A DNA stretch of 64,000 bases from Quillaja saponaria (GCA_029379385.1 CM055608.1:18474350-18538349), one strand, 5' to 3'; shown: positions 1 to 12,637, counted from the stretch's first letter. Translations and numbers: made by a program. Notes: a model not told the origin generated them from the letters alone.

Positions 1-489
1 TCACAAGATAGTCAACAGTGTGTAAAATATAGAAAGTATCACGGCAATTGACCTTGTCTGTTTGGAAGCACCTAGTGTTTTAAGTGTAAAGAAAAAGGGC
101 ATTTAGCTAAAGCTTGTCCAAACTGCAAAGATAATAAAGCACCTAAGAGGCATGTTGTTCCAGGCAAGGTATTTGCAATTAATAAGTAGGATGTAGAAGA
201 TAATCCAAATGCTTTGATAGGTGAGTACTTATTATTTGGTCAGAAAGTAGTAGCCTTGTTTAATACAGGTGCAACTCATTCCTTCATATCTGCTAGTTGT
301 GTACAATTGTATGGATTAGAAATTAGGAGGTTACGTTATAACTTAGAGGTAAGCACTCCTATAGGCAAGTTTGTGGTTACCCAAGAGGTATACCATGACT
401 GTGAGTTAGAAGATCAAGGAAGATTGAATTACCTTGACTTGATCTATCTTCCAATGGATGACATTGATGTTATTTTGGGAATGGACTAG
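1..489 (+). pseudogene. Ty3/gypsy gag zinc knuckle and protease fragment
   Basis: This is the 3' end of gag plus the retropepsin of a Ty3/gypsy element, cut by the window start. A CCHC zinc knuckle (CFKCKEKGHLAKAC) lies at 76-117. It is followed by a linker typical of chromovirus-like Gag-Pol and the protease motif FNTGATHSFIS, ending near ILGMD. Stops at 73-75 and 187-189 break the frame. The catalytic Asp of the usual D-S/T-G-A is Asn here, so the enzyme would be dead even if it were translated. Reading stops at 489, where an oppositely oriented gag fragment begins. The family call rests on motif order and is firm; the lineage is less certain. Confidence 0.85.
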
Positions 490-1337
490 CTTACTGACAT
501 GCCCTCTGTCTGCACTAAACACTCAAAATTTAGAGCATGCTTATCTCTCACACTTTTAAGTAAAAAGCAATCCATGAAAGCTCTACTAAACTTTGGCCAC
601 ACCAGTGGGATAAGCTCAGTCAGCCGGTGTACAAACATCTTATACCAATCATAAGCCACATCATATAATTGATAGCTAACTAACTCAACATCACGAACAG
701 GATCACATCCCAAAGCTATACATAATATATCTGACTTCTCCAAGAAAGCATAAGGATCGTGTGCCATATCCAACCCTAAGAATCTCAATGGCTGCATCTT
801 TCGAAAATCACATAGCACTACAAATACTCCCCGTTCCTACTGAACAGGAACCGAAGGGATTGCCTCTTGTGGAGGCTGAATAGGAGGAGCTATTGGTGGC
901 TGTGGCTGAGCCCGGTGTTGTTAGGTCAAAATCCCAACTAAATCACTTACCATCCTCTGAACATGATCTAGTCCTTACACCACCTACTCCAAATCAAGAC
1001 TAGGGGGCTATTGCCTGAACTAGCTCAGCAGCTCTACCTTTGTCTTTACCATGTCCTCGTCATCCTCTCTACCTCTGACCACCAGTGGTTAGGGACTAGT
1101 AGATCCCTGGTTGGAGTTAACATCTTGCTATCTTCCCTCGACCAGCAACAAGTCTGCTACGTCGCATCATCTAAAACAAATATACATACATTTATAAGAT
1201 AAAATGAAGGACAGTGCCTTAAATAAATCACAACTTGAAGTTTTAGGATGAATTGGAACCCATCACTAAGTTCATATATGCCTCGGGTAACGTACATGAA
1301 CAAAGGAATAACATCCCATACTTGCAGTCACAAACCT
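486..1337 (-). pseudogene. Ty3/gypsy gag remnant
   Basis: The minus-strand reading frame from 818 to 486 resembles the retrotransposon gag core (region around LVSYQLYDVAYDWYK). Upstream, toward 1337, is a broken proline/glycine-rich gag N-terminus with several stops and frame changes. A tRNA-iMet-type primer site at 1338-1357 in the same orientation marks the 5' end of the internal region. So 1361 downward reads as LTR, primer site, gag. The coding part ends abruptly at the join with the plus-strand protease fragment. Confidence 0.7.
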
Positions 1338-1357
1338 CTAACTATGCTTTAATACCA
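1338..1357 (-). other. Primer-binding site, tRNA-iMet type
   Basis: On the minus strand this reads TGGTATTAAAGCATAGTTAG, a decayed match to the plant initiator-Met primer site (TGGTATCAGAGC...). It sits between an LTR-like region and the gag remnant, as expected for a minus-strand Ty3/gypsy element. Confidence 0.65.
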
Positions 1358-1360
1358 ACT

Positions 1361-2040
1361 TATCATACCCTCAAATAAAGTTATGATTGGCCAGAGGAAT
1401 AGATATCTACCACACCCCCGTTCATAACCTTTACTCAAATATTGTGCACCACTGACTCTTAAACAATTATAGTTAAAACCAAGAAAACCTTACTGAATTA
1501 TATCAAAATCATGAACTGGTTATTAAACATATAATATTTACTGAAAATTTGACAGAGGTTCCTCGTAAAGTGGAACGTGCCTCATAATACGTATAAATAA
1601 TTATGTTTACAAATTACTAATAAATCACAATGTTACTGTATACAGTGGAACTTTGCTCTTAACAACACATCAATTCACCGTAGTTAATACAATATATACA
1701 GTAACGCATGAAGCTCTAAGTGACTGCAAGTGTCACCCTATCAGCTTCAAGTATGTGATTCTGAGGTATACCTTGCCGCAGTATTGGCAAATAGCAAATC
1801 CTTGACGTGGCAAACTGGGTTTCCCTGATACTAACAACAAAACAACAACAAAGAAAAGAATGAGTCACAAGGGCTCAGTGAGCAAACCACTAACCCTGAG
1901 GGTAGGAGTATCACACAACACATAATACACATATATCACTAACTAATCTCATGTCTAAATTTAATTGTACACGTACGTACTTGTAATCATCATATAGTGT
2001 TACGATTCACATGCTTCACAACATATATAAATCAATTCAA
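1361..2040 (-). repeat. Gypsy LTR segment (paired with 4527-5165)
   Basis: This AT-rich non-coding DNA directly precedes the primer site in element orientation. Several blocks recur in the same order near 4530-5080: the 'ggccagaggaat' block, the 'cagaggt-tcctcgtaaagt' block, the 'cttcaagtatg-gat' block and the 'accct-agggta' block. That fits LTRs of two related gypsy elements. The outer LTR end was not located; it may lie near 4.2 kb. Confidence 0.6.
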
Positions 2041-2703
2041 TATCTAAAGTTCACAATTTTTAACATAGCAATCAATATAAAGTAAGCAAAAGGCCAATGA
2101 GAAACTCAAGCCCGTACAACAGTATCACCCCCTACTAGGCATTTATGCACCCACACAACAGATTAATCTCCGAACATAATCCATTCCATTGGGGCTAAGC
2201 ACTCCAATTTTTAAAACATTTATTAGAATATCTTAGAATCTCAAATTATAATATCCTAGATGCATATGGATTTCAATTTCAGAAATAAAATTGTTTATCA
2301 GAAAATTTCAATTTGTTGGCCCTTTTCAACCACAATCAATATCAAATAACAAACAAAATTTGAATATTTAAGTTCATACATAAATTAATTCACATGATCT
2401 TCCGGCAACCAAAGTGCAAGTAATTCATTCACAAAGTTTAAGAATGTGGCTCATCCGTCCGTCTAATCTACAAAGGTGTCAGAATCTCCTCGACACGATT
2501 TGAAACTAAAAATCATAAGTTTATATATATTAATTAAAATAATTTAGTTATATTAGAATTTATAATTCCTCATTGGTACATATTTATCCCCTTAATACAT
2601 AATTTGGAAACTAATTATTTACTTGCTTATATACTATTAAGATCTATATGCATTTCTATTTCTCTTTTTCTAACATTTTATAAACTAAGCATAATTCACT
2701 TTA

Positions 2704-3315
2704 CATGTACATATGTATTTTTCAATACAATCAACAAAATACTAATAACTTGCATGTAACTCAAATTCCATTATGATCCTAATTATTTCAAGTCTCCTAT
2801 TTCCAACACTTTCATCTAATCTAATAATTTGATCTCATCTAACCAATATGATTACTTAACTAGAATGAAGTTTTATAACAAGAAAATTTTCTGCACTTTC
2901 ATTAGCCGTGACACTTAATAGCTTAATACTCCTTAAGCAACAAGTTTAATCTCTAACTTTGAAAGGAACTTGTACCTTTTTGTACCCATAGCCAATTTAA
3001 TATCACTTGCATGTACATATGTATTTTTCAATACAATCAACAAAATACTAATAACTTGCATGTAACTCAAATTCCATTATGATCCTAATTATTTCAAGTC
3101 TCCTATTTCCAACACTTTCATCTAATCTAATAATTTGATCTCATCTAACCAATATGATTACTTAACTAGAATGAAGTTTTACAACAAGAAAATTTTCTGC
3201 ACTTTCATTAGCCGTGACACTTAATAGCTTAATACTCCTTAAGCAACAAGTTTAATCTTTAACTTTGAAAGGAACTTGTACCTTTTTGTACCCATTGCCA
3301 ATTTAATATCACTTG
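2704..3315. repeat. 306-bp tandem duplication
   Basis: Two head-to-tail copies, 2704-3009 and 3010-3315, differ at only a few positions. Both run from 'catgtacatatg' to 'aatatcactt'. The duplication is non-coding and lies inside the probable gypsy LTR. Near identity means it is recent relative to the surrounding decayed DNA. Confidence 0.95.
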
Positions 3316-4526
3316 CTGCCATGAATTACTTGAAAAAATTTTGGTTACTTAGAGCCTTCTTTGCTTACTCTACCTCATGGGTGGTACAAATTGTCCTCCA
3401 ACACTATAAGTCAAAATATTAAAACAAGGCATAAATCACCCTTAAAACAGCTGCACTCACCCCTAATTTATACAGCCAACAAACATACTCAAACAAGCAT
3501 TACCAAACCAAGGAGCCTTTAAGCTCAACTATAACACAATCTTTTTATACAGTTACTGCAAGTAGATAGTCCCTAACTTGAACTGCCACCTTAATAAATA
3601 AAAACTCTAACATAAGTAAGGATCCCACACACACACACATGGTTACAGCCTTCCCACAAGTCACCATTAACACCTCCCTATATCTACGGCTAAAGCAAAT
3701 TTATTGCTACCAAAACCCAAACGGTACTTTACTTGCCATAACACAGCACCCAAACCGACACTCTAACAATGAAAGGTGTTTAAACGACAAAGATAGGAAA
3801 AATCAAAGGAACAAAGACAAATTAGAAAAACAGAGTAGGGGTAGAAAGTTGCCGCTAAGCGTTTCTCCTCAAGCCAATTTTCCAGCTGCTAAACTCTTAC
3901 CCACAAGCTCCTATTACATACAATAAGGAAGAAGGAAAAAGGGATCTTACAAGCCCTTGAACTTGTCTACCTCCAATGGCATAGCTCACGGTTCTGACAA
4001 AACAAAAACAGGGGAATTAATGTTAAGCAAGCTCGATCCAAAATGGGAGGAAAAGGAAAATATAAGTTAGCAAATTCAAAAAGGGGAAAAGACAAGGCAA
4101 ATAAAATAGTATATATTTATGGTCTAAGCATAACTTCTAATTTGGGTGGTAACAATTTATTCTAATAATATATAATTATATACATATGTTATAATAGGTT
4201 TCTGGTGTAATATCTTACACATCAATGAAGTTTACCCAATATAATAAAAATTAATTCCTATTCACATGTATATATATTATATACAGATATTTATTCGTTG
4301 ACTAAATTGCAACAAATTACGCATGAACAATTCTAAGTATATGTTTAACTATTGGGTTATACAAATTACCACAATCCTAATTTTATCCAAACAAACGAAT
4401 TATGGTGACATACCTAATTTAAACTAAAACAAACTAATGACAAATTAAACTAGAGAGTTCAATGGATAAAGGCCTAGAATTACAATTTTCCTCAACACTT
4501 CCCTCGACTTATTAGTATCTTATTAT
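3316..4526. other. Non-coding, probable LTR interior
   Basis: There is no gene here. A 95-codon frame at 3639-3926 has no recognisable domain and lies within LTR-like DNA between two related LTR segments, so I do not treat it as a gene. A short CA run (3629-3639) is the only other structure seen. Confidence 0.5.
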
Positions 4527-5165
4527 CACACCTTCATACAAAGGTATGACTAGCCAGAGGAATGGATAATTAAACCTTCGTAACCCTGACTTCAAATCAA
4601 AGAACCACATATGACAATTAACCAATTATAACTAAAAAGGAAAGCTTTATCAAACTAAATTAAAAGCAAAGATTTATTTATCAAAACATATAACACTTTA
4701 ACTAAAAATTTTGGCAGAGGTTTCTCGTAAAGTAGAACGTGTCCTATAATACAAACATATATAACCTAGTGACACTCAACCAGTCCACAAAGCAACAGTA
4801 TACATAGGGAGCTCCGCTTCGGTCATGTTATAAAAAAAAAATTAGACTATCATACAACACAAAACATGACAACCCAAAGCCTAATATGACTGTAAACTTC
4901 ATCCTTTGGCTTCAAGTATGCGATCTTGAATGTATACTTTGCCACAATACAGTCGGCAAGTCAATAATCTATCGATGATGAAGCTAGTCTCCTGATAGTA
5001 AAAAATAAACAGCAATAAACAGGGAGTGAGTCATACAGATTCAGTGAGCGAAAAACGAACCCTAAGGGTACTAGCATTAACCAATTTATAAAGAGCACAC
5101 ATGGACTAAAAAATTTCATGTAACCATATTTCATATCACAATTCAATGTCACTTCAATCACAATT
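4527..5165 (-). repeat. Second, diverged gypsy LTR segment
   Basis: Blocks match 1361-2040 in the same order and orientation, including the 'aggtatgactagccagagg' block and the 'agtgagcgaaaaacgaaccc' block. Divergence is clear, so it is either an old partner LTR or a related solo LTR. It ends where an Athila LTR fragment begins. Confidence 0.6.
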
Positions 5166-5182
5166 CAATTTCATTAAATAAT

Positions 5183-5395
5183 TTGATGGCTTCCTTTTCT
5201 CCAGAAGCTTAATTGTGTCTTTCGTGTCCTCAAGCTAATCCTTTTTTTATAGGCTTAAAAACCCTCAATTTGACTTAAATCGGATTAGGAAACGTGCTAG
5301 TCTACGGCCTTGAAAATCGACAAAACAGAAGGTCTTAACAGTGGGCTTGGAGCTACAACACCCTATGGTCTTCATCTTGGCACCTAGGCGCCAGA
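5183..5395 (-). repeat. Left half of an older Athila-family LTR
   Basis: This resembles the middle of the Athila LTRs at 5396-6757 and 10979-12357: the 'ttgtgt..gtcctcaag-taatcct' and 'gaaaatcgacaaaacag' blocks. Its continuation is at 12358-12637. It is the target into which the younger element jumped. The outer left end is truncated near 5183. Confidence 0.75.
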
Positions 5396-6757
5396 TGATA
5401 TAGATTTTGCCTTTGTAAGTGCACTTATCGTCCTCAAGTAATATAAAGTAAGTAGAGTATCGTTCCCACAAGGAGTTTTCAAATATTATGCTAAGTATTA
5501 AAATTAACAATTCCAATTTTATTCAAACAACTGAAATTTAGGTAGATTATGATCTAATGATAAACTAAAAGTAAATTAACACAAGATTAGATGGAGATAA
5601 ACCTAGAACTACAACTTCCCTCAACACTTCACTTGAATTATTATTATAATGTCTTGCTTAGTTATGGAAAAGAATTATTAACCTAGGGTTCTTAATCAAT
5701 TATAAGCATATTCCTAAGTCTTATAAATATATCTCACTTAATCAATTAACTATATTCCTATGTGAATTAAATTAAACAAGTCATTAAGATTAGACCTAAT
5801 TTGAGTACATAAGGCATATAAGTATATTCCTATCCTATACACAAATCAAATTCAGCAACATGTGTTGAATTCATTCAAGGCTTAACTTAAATTCCCCTTC
5901 CCGAGTTCCTTTAGGTTTCCTAATTCAATCTAAGAGATGGACAATCAATTAGAAGCATTAAGCATAAAATGAATTAGATAAATCATATACCAAAAAGTAA
6001 GCAATCCATAAATATAATATTATCAAGCTACATGTTGAGTTCTAATTGTAATTCTAGAAAGAGAACTACTCCATGCTACTTAGTGTAAACATGGTTTAAC
6101 AATAATAAACATCAAAGGAATACGATAAAAGTAAAAAAAGAGTAGAAATAGAGAAAGCTATGAAGGTTGTTGGTTTTCAAGCTCCTACGATCCTCGCCTC
6201 TCTTGCTTCCTTGCAACTTTGATAAGCTCTAATACTCCAGCAAAATGTTGCAAACTTGTGTCTCTAATTGTGTGTATAAGTCCTCAAGGTAATCCTTCTT
6301 TTATAAGCTTAAAAACATTTACTTTCACTTAACTTCTGATTATGAATTGAGCCGGAGCCGTGGCCTAAGCTTCGCGGAGGCCTGGCCTCGAAAATTGACA
6401 AAATAAGGAGCCTAGCAGTAGCTTGAAAATTCCTAGTGTTAGAGCTGTAGCTTTTTGGCGAAGTCGCAGCTTCCCTTATTATGCGTGTTGAGCATTTTAA
6501 GCCCAAATTTGACTTCTAATGGAACTCCTTCTTATAGTAGACCTTCAAAACACAAAGACTAAGTAAACAAAAGCTAGAATTCCTATAAAAACACCTAAAT
6601 CATAACCCTAAAACAACTACGAATCAACATCCTAATATAATACGGACTCAACTAGGAATTCAACTAAAATTAAGCAAAAATCAACTAAAACTCTAGAACA
6701 TAGCTAAATTAATATAAGAAAAAGAATGTAAAATAACTCTAGCTTCAAGAATTATCA
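5396..6757 (-). repeat. 3' LTR of the Athila-type element
   Basis: 1362 bp, collinear with 10979-12357 apart from small indels. On the minus strand it starts TGATAATTCTTG next to the purine tract and ends ...TATCA at 5396. Confidence 0.9.
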
Positions 6758-6775
6758 CACCCCCAAACTTAAAGT
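6758..6775 (-). other. Polypurine tract of the Athila-type element
   Basis: On the minus strand this reads TTTAAGTTTGGGGGTG immediately before the TGATAA start of the 3' LTR. It is the expected plus-strand primer of Athila-like elements. A second internal copy of the motif lies near 7482-7497. Confidence 0.8.
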
Positions 6776-8700
6776 TTTGCTAGTCGTCACGCAAAAGAAA
6801 ACTAAAAACACAAACAAAAACTAATAGCCAAAGATGCATCACACTAACATAATGAAATCCCAACATGCTCTCAAAAGTATTACATGAACTTAACTCAATG
6901 TCAACCATAAGTATCATTCAAATTCATGATTCAATTTAAAAGCAAGTATCAAATTTAAATGGATTTCCAGTTTGTGTGTGATGATCTTTAACAAAGGAAT
7001 GCATGCAATCCAGATAAGTTTATATCTAAGTAAATCCCATTTAGCATTCAAACTTTTCTCAACTCTCTCTCTCCACTAATGTAGACTCCACTAAATCAAG
7101 GATCAATGAGTCTTTTTTAAGCTTGTAATGTAGGCTATGGTAACAATGTGATAAAGGAAATTATAAGGCTCAAAGTCACCCTAAGCACATTATTCATTCT
7201 AGGACCTGGAACTCCCTTGACATTCCAACCAATACTCCCATACTTGGCTTCCACTTTTCTTTTATCTCCCACAAATTCACAATTTTTCACCCCTTCCCTT
7301 TTCTTTTCTTTTTGGTTCTTTTATCAAGATCTGAAGGAATTGTGATCATAATTCAAAAGAATTACCATAGCCCCAAACTTAAAATTAACATTGCCCTCGA
7401 TGTTACAACAAAGAGCACAAGATATGAAAAACTTCCTTGATACTTGAAGCACACATTCCCTTCTTAACAACTCCATGGCACACCCCCAAACTTATTTCAT
7501 TCTATTAAAAAGGGTAGGGATAAATTAATGCAGTTAAAAAAGAAAATGTCAAATTAGGCTCAATGGAATAGACTAGGGATACAATATATTAAGGTTGGCA
7601 TGAAAAGCTCAAACAGTCCAAAGATGGCCCAAATTATGTTCCTAACTTAGCTTTCTCTAGAATTTTGCCTCAAGATAGAATCAAACACATGTATAAGGTT
7701 CCTAACTAAATATGAACTTACTAAACATAAACGATCTCTAAATAGGCAAAACAATCCCAAGAAAAAGATTAAATGCATAAAAGTGTTAGAAATCACATCC
7801 TACAATGCTATTAACTAAAAAAATTTAACATGAATGTCAAGAGCATGTGAAAACTAACATATTATCATAGGATGAGAGATTTCATCATAAAAGAATAATA
7901 ACATCTTGGCTAACTAAACAACCTAAGAAAAACTACAAACATCAAACATCACAACAAACAAACCAACTAAAAACCAAACATCCCCAAACTAAAGACGAAC
8001 ATTGTCTTCAATGTTAAAAATATTCAAAATGATTAAGAATAGAAATACTCCCTGGCATTTAAGCAAAGTATAAATAACATAATTCCTTATCCAATTTGTA
8101 TTTGAAGCATCCAAGCTTGAAAAGGAGTTGAAAAAGGGCAAAACGGGCCTTGCTGGGGTATTGGGGGCATTGTGGCGCTAGGTTTTAGGCGCCCTAGGCA
8201 TGGGTTGAAAGTTTTGAATGGCAATGTGGTGCCTGCTTTATGGCACTATGGCCTAATCATCTTTGCCTGGTTTAATTTCTCAGTGCTGCTTTCTTGGCGC
8301 AGGGATGCCCGACGCACTGTTTTTTGCCCCTTTTCACTATGTTAATTGTATTTTGATGCTTGACTCTTGTACCTACAACAAAAACATGAAAAGTTAATTA
8401 AAAACATTCTAATAGATCAAAAACTAAGGTGTAAAGTTAAAGAACTTGGGTTGCCTCCCAAGTAGCACTTGACTTATATTTGTCGACTTGACTTTTTTAT
8501 GTTTAGCCTTTGTCCTCCCAAGCCATGGAGGCTTTAGGAAGATTATTTTCTTCAAAGTTCATAAATCTCTTCCAATTCCTCTTGTATTTTTGTCGTGAGC
8601 TTACATTAGCCATGGCATGATCTCTATTGGGAATCTCCTTCAAGAGCTTTGGCTTCCTTATTATTTGATCCTACCACTTGATAGCTTTCTTTTTTATTGA
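6776..8700 (-). other. Post-pol non-coding region of the Athila-type element
   Basis: I see no coding sequence. The stretch 7380-8010 matches, on the opposite strand, the region 62980-63640 of the second Athila-family element, including the 'gacaatgtt' and 'aagtttggggg' motifs. It is the conserved 3' untranslated part of the family. A GC-richer patch at 8130-8300 resembles LTR-type sequence. Confidence 0.6.
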
Positions 8701-8711
8701 GTTTGTAGTCT

Positions 8712-9300
8712 TCAGTGTGGTGGCCTATAAATTAAAGAGTGCTTTAAAGGTAAAGGTGTGACAATAGGAGTAATCTTTTCTTGAACTTCTTTATTTAATG
8801 CTTCATTCATAACTTCAATTGCATAATATTCATTTGCTTCGGAAGGAAATGTCATAGCCTTGAAGATATTAAACTTTGCTTCTTGGTCTTGAACTCTCAT
8901 GATAAGTTCTTATTTTTGCACATCAATGAGAGTTCTACTAGTGGCTAAGAATGGTCTCTCCAAAATAATAGGGATTTCCTTGTCTTCCTCAATGACAAGA
9001 ATTAGGAAGTCAGCCAGTATTATTAACTTATCTACTTTGACTAGGACTTCTTCAATGTATCCTCTTGGATAAGTTTGTGATTGATCTGCTAGTTGCAATG
9101 TCACTTTAGTTAGCTTGATCTTCCCCTTTTTAAGTCCAAGCTTTTGAAATATTGAGAATGGCAACAAATTGATGATTACTCCCAAATCACATAAAGCTTT
9201 ACCACCAAAGGACTTTTCAATGGAAATTGGTATGTTGAAACTACTTAGACCTTTGAGCTTTGGTTATAGTTTCTTCTGGAAGATAGCACTACATTCTCCG
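8712..9300 (-). pseudogene. Athila-type retropepsin and linker
   Basis: Minus-strand frames 9185-8910 and 8900-8712 carry the Athila protease neighbourhood. A loop equivalent to GVIINLLPFSIFQKLGL is followed by the TLQLADQS and EIPIILERPFLAT motifs, which end the folded protease. The next frame (RVQDQEAKFNIFKAM) is the usual downstream linker. Reverse transcriptase should follow but does not. The active-site Asp region is degraded. It is a relic of a Gag-Pro polyprotein. Confidence 0.8.
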
Positions 9301-10860
9301 GTTAAAATAAACATTTCGTGGTCCTTTATTTTATGCTTCTTGAACAAGATGTCCTTCATAAACTTGACATATTTAGGCATTTGCTCAAGAGCTTCCATAA
9401 AAGGAATGTTAATGTGAAGCTTCTTGAATACCTCCTGAAATTTTTTAAATTTCTCATATAGCTTTGGCTTTTGAAGGGGTTCAGTAATAGGTAAAGGTGG
9501 GTATGTAGGAGTGTTTTCTTTAGGAGCTTAAGCCTTCTCTTTTACTACTCATAACTACCTCATCATCTTGCTTAGATGGAATTTCAGCTTGCTTATAGGG
9601 TTCTTCTACCTTTCTATCACTCCTTAGAGTAATGGCTTTAAAATCCTCCATATTAGGATTCCCTCTTCTTGGATTTGGTACGGTATCATTGGGTAAAACA
9701 CCTTAAGGACTACTAGCAATGGCAATGGCCAGCTAGCTTATTTGATTCTCAAGGTTTTTAAGTGATGCCGCTTGGCTTTGGATTATGGAATCCGTCTTGG
9801 ATATGTATTACATAAATAATTCTTTAATAGATGGCTTCTTTTCAAGTGTAGGAATTTGTGCTTGTGACTGAACACCAATTGGATAAGTGGCTTTGCTTTA
9901 TTAGATTGCCCTTGATAACTTCAAGAAAAATTTAGGTGGTTTTTCTACCTTGGATTATAAGTGTTGGGGTAAGGATTACCTTGCTACCTATTATAATTAC
10001 TCAAGTAATTTATAACTTCATGGTTGTTTGGGCACAAATATCTTGCATGTGCACCCACTGGTGGCATCTAACTCATGAACTCCAGCTACTCTTCTAGTTG
10101 ACAACCTGTTGGAAGGCCATTGATAATTAGCAACCATCTCCTCCAATAATTCAAATGCTTCATCAATGGTTTTCCCTATTAAAGCTCCACCAGTTGACAT
10201 ATCAATTATTGTCCTTGTTTGGCTCACCAAACAATTGTAGAAGGTTGGGACTTGCAGCCACTTTGGTAAGGCATGGTGTGGGAATCTTCTAAGCAACTCC
10301 TTGAATCTTTTACACACTTCATAAAGAGATTCTGACTCAAGTTGTATGAAAGAAGAGATTTCATTCTGTAACTCGGCTTTTTTGGCTGGTGGAAAGAATT
10401 TGGCTAAAAACTTTTGGGCTAATTCTTCCCACATTGTAACAGAGAGTAGGGAAGTGCAAGCAGCTAGCTCTTTGCCTTTTCTCGAAGTGAGAAAGAAAAG
10501 AGACGCAGCCTTAATGAATCATCTGAAACTCTATTGATCTTGAAAGTGTCACAAAGCTCCCAGAAACTTATAAGGTAGGAGGTATCATCATTTGGAAATC
10601 CTAGAAAATTACACCATCTGCTGAATCATTTGGATTTGGCTAGGCTTGATTTCAAAATCATTGGCTTGGATTGCCGGCCTTAATATGGTTGAGTGAAGTT
10701 CTTGCACTAGAAGGATCACAAAGTCCCGCAAGAGCTTGGCTTCTTGATCATTAGTCATTGCTGGAATTTGGCTTGATGTTTGTTGCTTCTCCTTTCGAAG
10801 TTTCCTCTATGTCTTATCAATCTCGAGATCAAATGGAACAAGCTCCAAGCTACGAGTTCT
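9300..10860 (-). pseudogene. Athila-type gag
   Basis: The clearest block is the 138-codon frame 10434-10018. It starts at the TWEELAQKFLAKFFPP-like motif that ends the conserved gag fold and includes LYEVCKRFKELLRRFP. Upstream to 10860 and downstream to about 9300 the gag homology continues through many stops, including a block near 9650 resembling the family's KAITLRSG motif. Gag would package element RNA in cytoplasmic particles; this copy cannot make a full protein. Confidence 0.8.
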
Positions 10861-10955
10861 TTGCAAGCATGATCAAGAGTACCTGAAAAGAAAGAAGAAG
10901 TTTGAATTAAAACTAGAACTAGGTGGTATTAATATTAACAAATATAAGAATAACT

Positions 10956-10971
10956 TGTTGGCAACAGCGCC
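10956..10971 (-). other. Primer-binding site, tRNA-Asp type
   Basis: The minus strand reads TGGCGCTGTTGCCAAC, close to the Athila/Tat primer site TGGCGCCGTTGCCGGGG (complement of tRNA-Asp). At least one difference is a CpG-type C-to-T change. It lies 7 bp inside the 5' LTR. Confidence 0.85.
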
Positions 10972-10978
10972 AAAAACT

Positions 10979-12357
10979 TGATATGGGTTTTACCTACACA
11001 AGCGCACGTATCGTCTTCAAGTAATATAGAGTAAGTAGAGTATTGTTTCCATGAGGAGTTTTCAAATATTATGCTATGTATTAAAATTAGCAATTCCAAT
11101 TTTATTCAAACAACTGAAATTTGGATAGACAATGATCTAATGATAAACTAAAAGCAAATTAACACAAGATTAAACTAGAGATAAACCTAGAACTACAACT
11201 TCCCTTAACACTTCACTTGAATTATTATTATCTTGTCTTGCTTAATTTTGGTGAAGAATTATTAACCTAAGGTTCTTAATTAATTATAAGCATATTCATA
11301 TGTTTTATAAATATATCTCATTTAATCAATTCATTATATTCCTATGTGAATTAAATTAAACAAGTCATTAAGATTGGGCCTAATTTGGGTACACAAGGCA
11401 TATATGTATATTATTATCCTATACACAAATCAAACTTAACATGTAATTCAAACAAGTGCTACTACATTAAAAGCTTAACCTAAATTCTCCTCCCCAAGTT
11501 CCTTTAGGTTTCCTAGTTTAATCTAAGAGATGGCTAGTCAATTAAAAGCATTAAGCATAAATTGAATTAGATAAATCATATACCAAAACCTAAGTTCTAG
11601 TTGCAATTATAGAAAGGAAATTACTCCATGCTACTTAGTGTAAACATGATTTCAACAATAATAAACAATAAAGGAAAACAATAAAAGTAAATAAGGAGTA
11701 GAAATAAAGAAAGCTATCAAGGTTGTCGGTCTTCAAGCTCCTACGATCCTTGGCCCCTTGCTTCCTTGCACCTTTGACAAGCTCTAATACTCTAGAAAAA
11801 TGTTTTTAACTTGTGTCTTTAATTGTGTGTATAAGTCCTCAAGGTAGTCTTTCTTTTATAAGCTTAAAAGCCTTTAATTTCACTTCAATTCAGACTAGGA
11901 ATCACGTCGACACCGAGGCCAAAGCTTTCCATAGCAGCGTCCTCGAAAATCAACGAAACAGGGAGTCTGGCAGTGGCTTGGGTGCCGCGGCCTCAACTTT
12001 TTGGAGTTGTGGCGCCCACCTGAAAAATTCCTGGCACTGGAGCTACAACTTTTTGGCGTTGGGGAGTGGGACTCTGGGACAGCTTTCCTTGTCTTGCGCA
12101 TTTTGAGCCCAATTTTAACTTCCAATATGACTCCTTTTTGTATTAGACCTTCAAAACACAAAGACTAAGTTAACACAAGTTAGAATTCCTATAAAACACC
12201 TAATCATAATCCTAAAACAACTAGGAATCAACATCCTAATATAATACGTACTCAACTAGGAATTCAACTAAAACTAAACACCAATTAAAACTCTAGAACA
12301 TAGCTAAATTAATGTGAGAAAAAGAATGTAAAATAACTTTATTTTCAAGAGTTATCA
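10979..12357 (-). repeat. 5' LTR of the Athila-type element
   Basis: 1379 bp, bounded by TGATAAC... and ...CATATCA in element orientation. Its inner end abuts the primer site. It differs from the 3' LTR by scattered substitutions and indels, so the insertion is not very recent. Confidence 0.9.
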
Positions 12358-12637
12358 CCAGCCTCCTGGGCAACAATTTTGTCTTGCACGTTTTCAGTGT
12401 TTCAGCCTCCAATTTGATCTCCAATGGGGCTCCTTCTTATATTAGACCATCAAAACACAAAGACTAAGTTAATATGAATTAGAACCGAATAAAACACCTA
12501 ATCCTAGCCTAAATCAACAAGGATTCATCATCCTAATACAATGAGGATTCAACTAGGAATTGACTAAAATTATAGAACATATCTAAATTAATATGAGTAA
12601 AAGGATGTAAAATAAGTTTTTTTTCCAAGAGTTATCA
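12358..12637 (-). repeat. Right half of the older Athila-family LTR
   Basis: This aligns with the U3 end of the same LTR family (blocks 'catcaaaacacaaagactaagtt' style and 'gttatca' end at 12637). With 5183-5395 it makes one split LTR, which shows self-nesting. Confidence 0.8.

Larger units (their letters stand above)
5396..12357 (-). mobile_element. Athila-type Ty3/gypsy element lacking pol
   Basis: A minus-strand element about 6.96 kb long. It has a 3' LTR at 5396-6757, a purine tract at 6758-6775, internal DNA with gag and protease remnants, a tRNA-Asp-type primer site at 10956-10971 and a 5' LTR at 10979-12357. LTR ends are TG...CA. The flanks ccaga (5391-5395) and ccagc (12358-12362) are a 5-bp target duplication with one change. 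No reverse transcriptase, RNase H or integrase signature is present between protease and purine tract, so the copy is non-autonomous. It is nested in an older LTR of its own family. Confidence 0.9.

Noticed and set aside
3639..3926. 95-codon basic ORF
   Set aside because: It lies in probable LTR DNA, and I recognise no domain or conserved motif in it.
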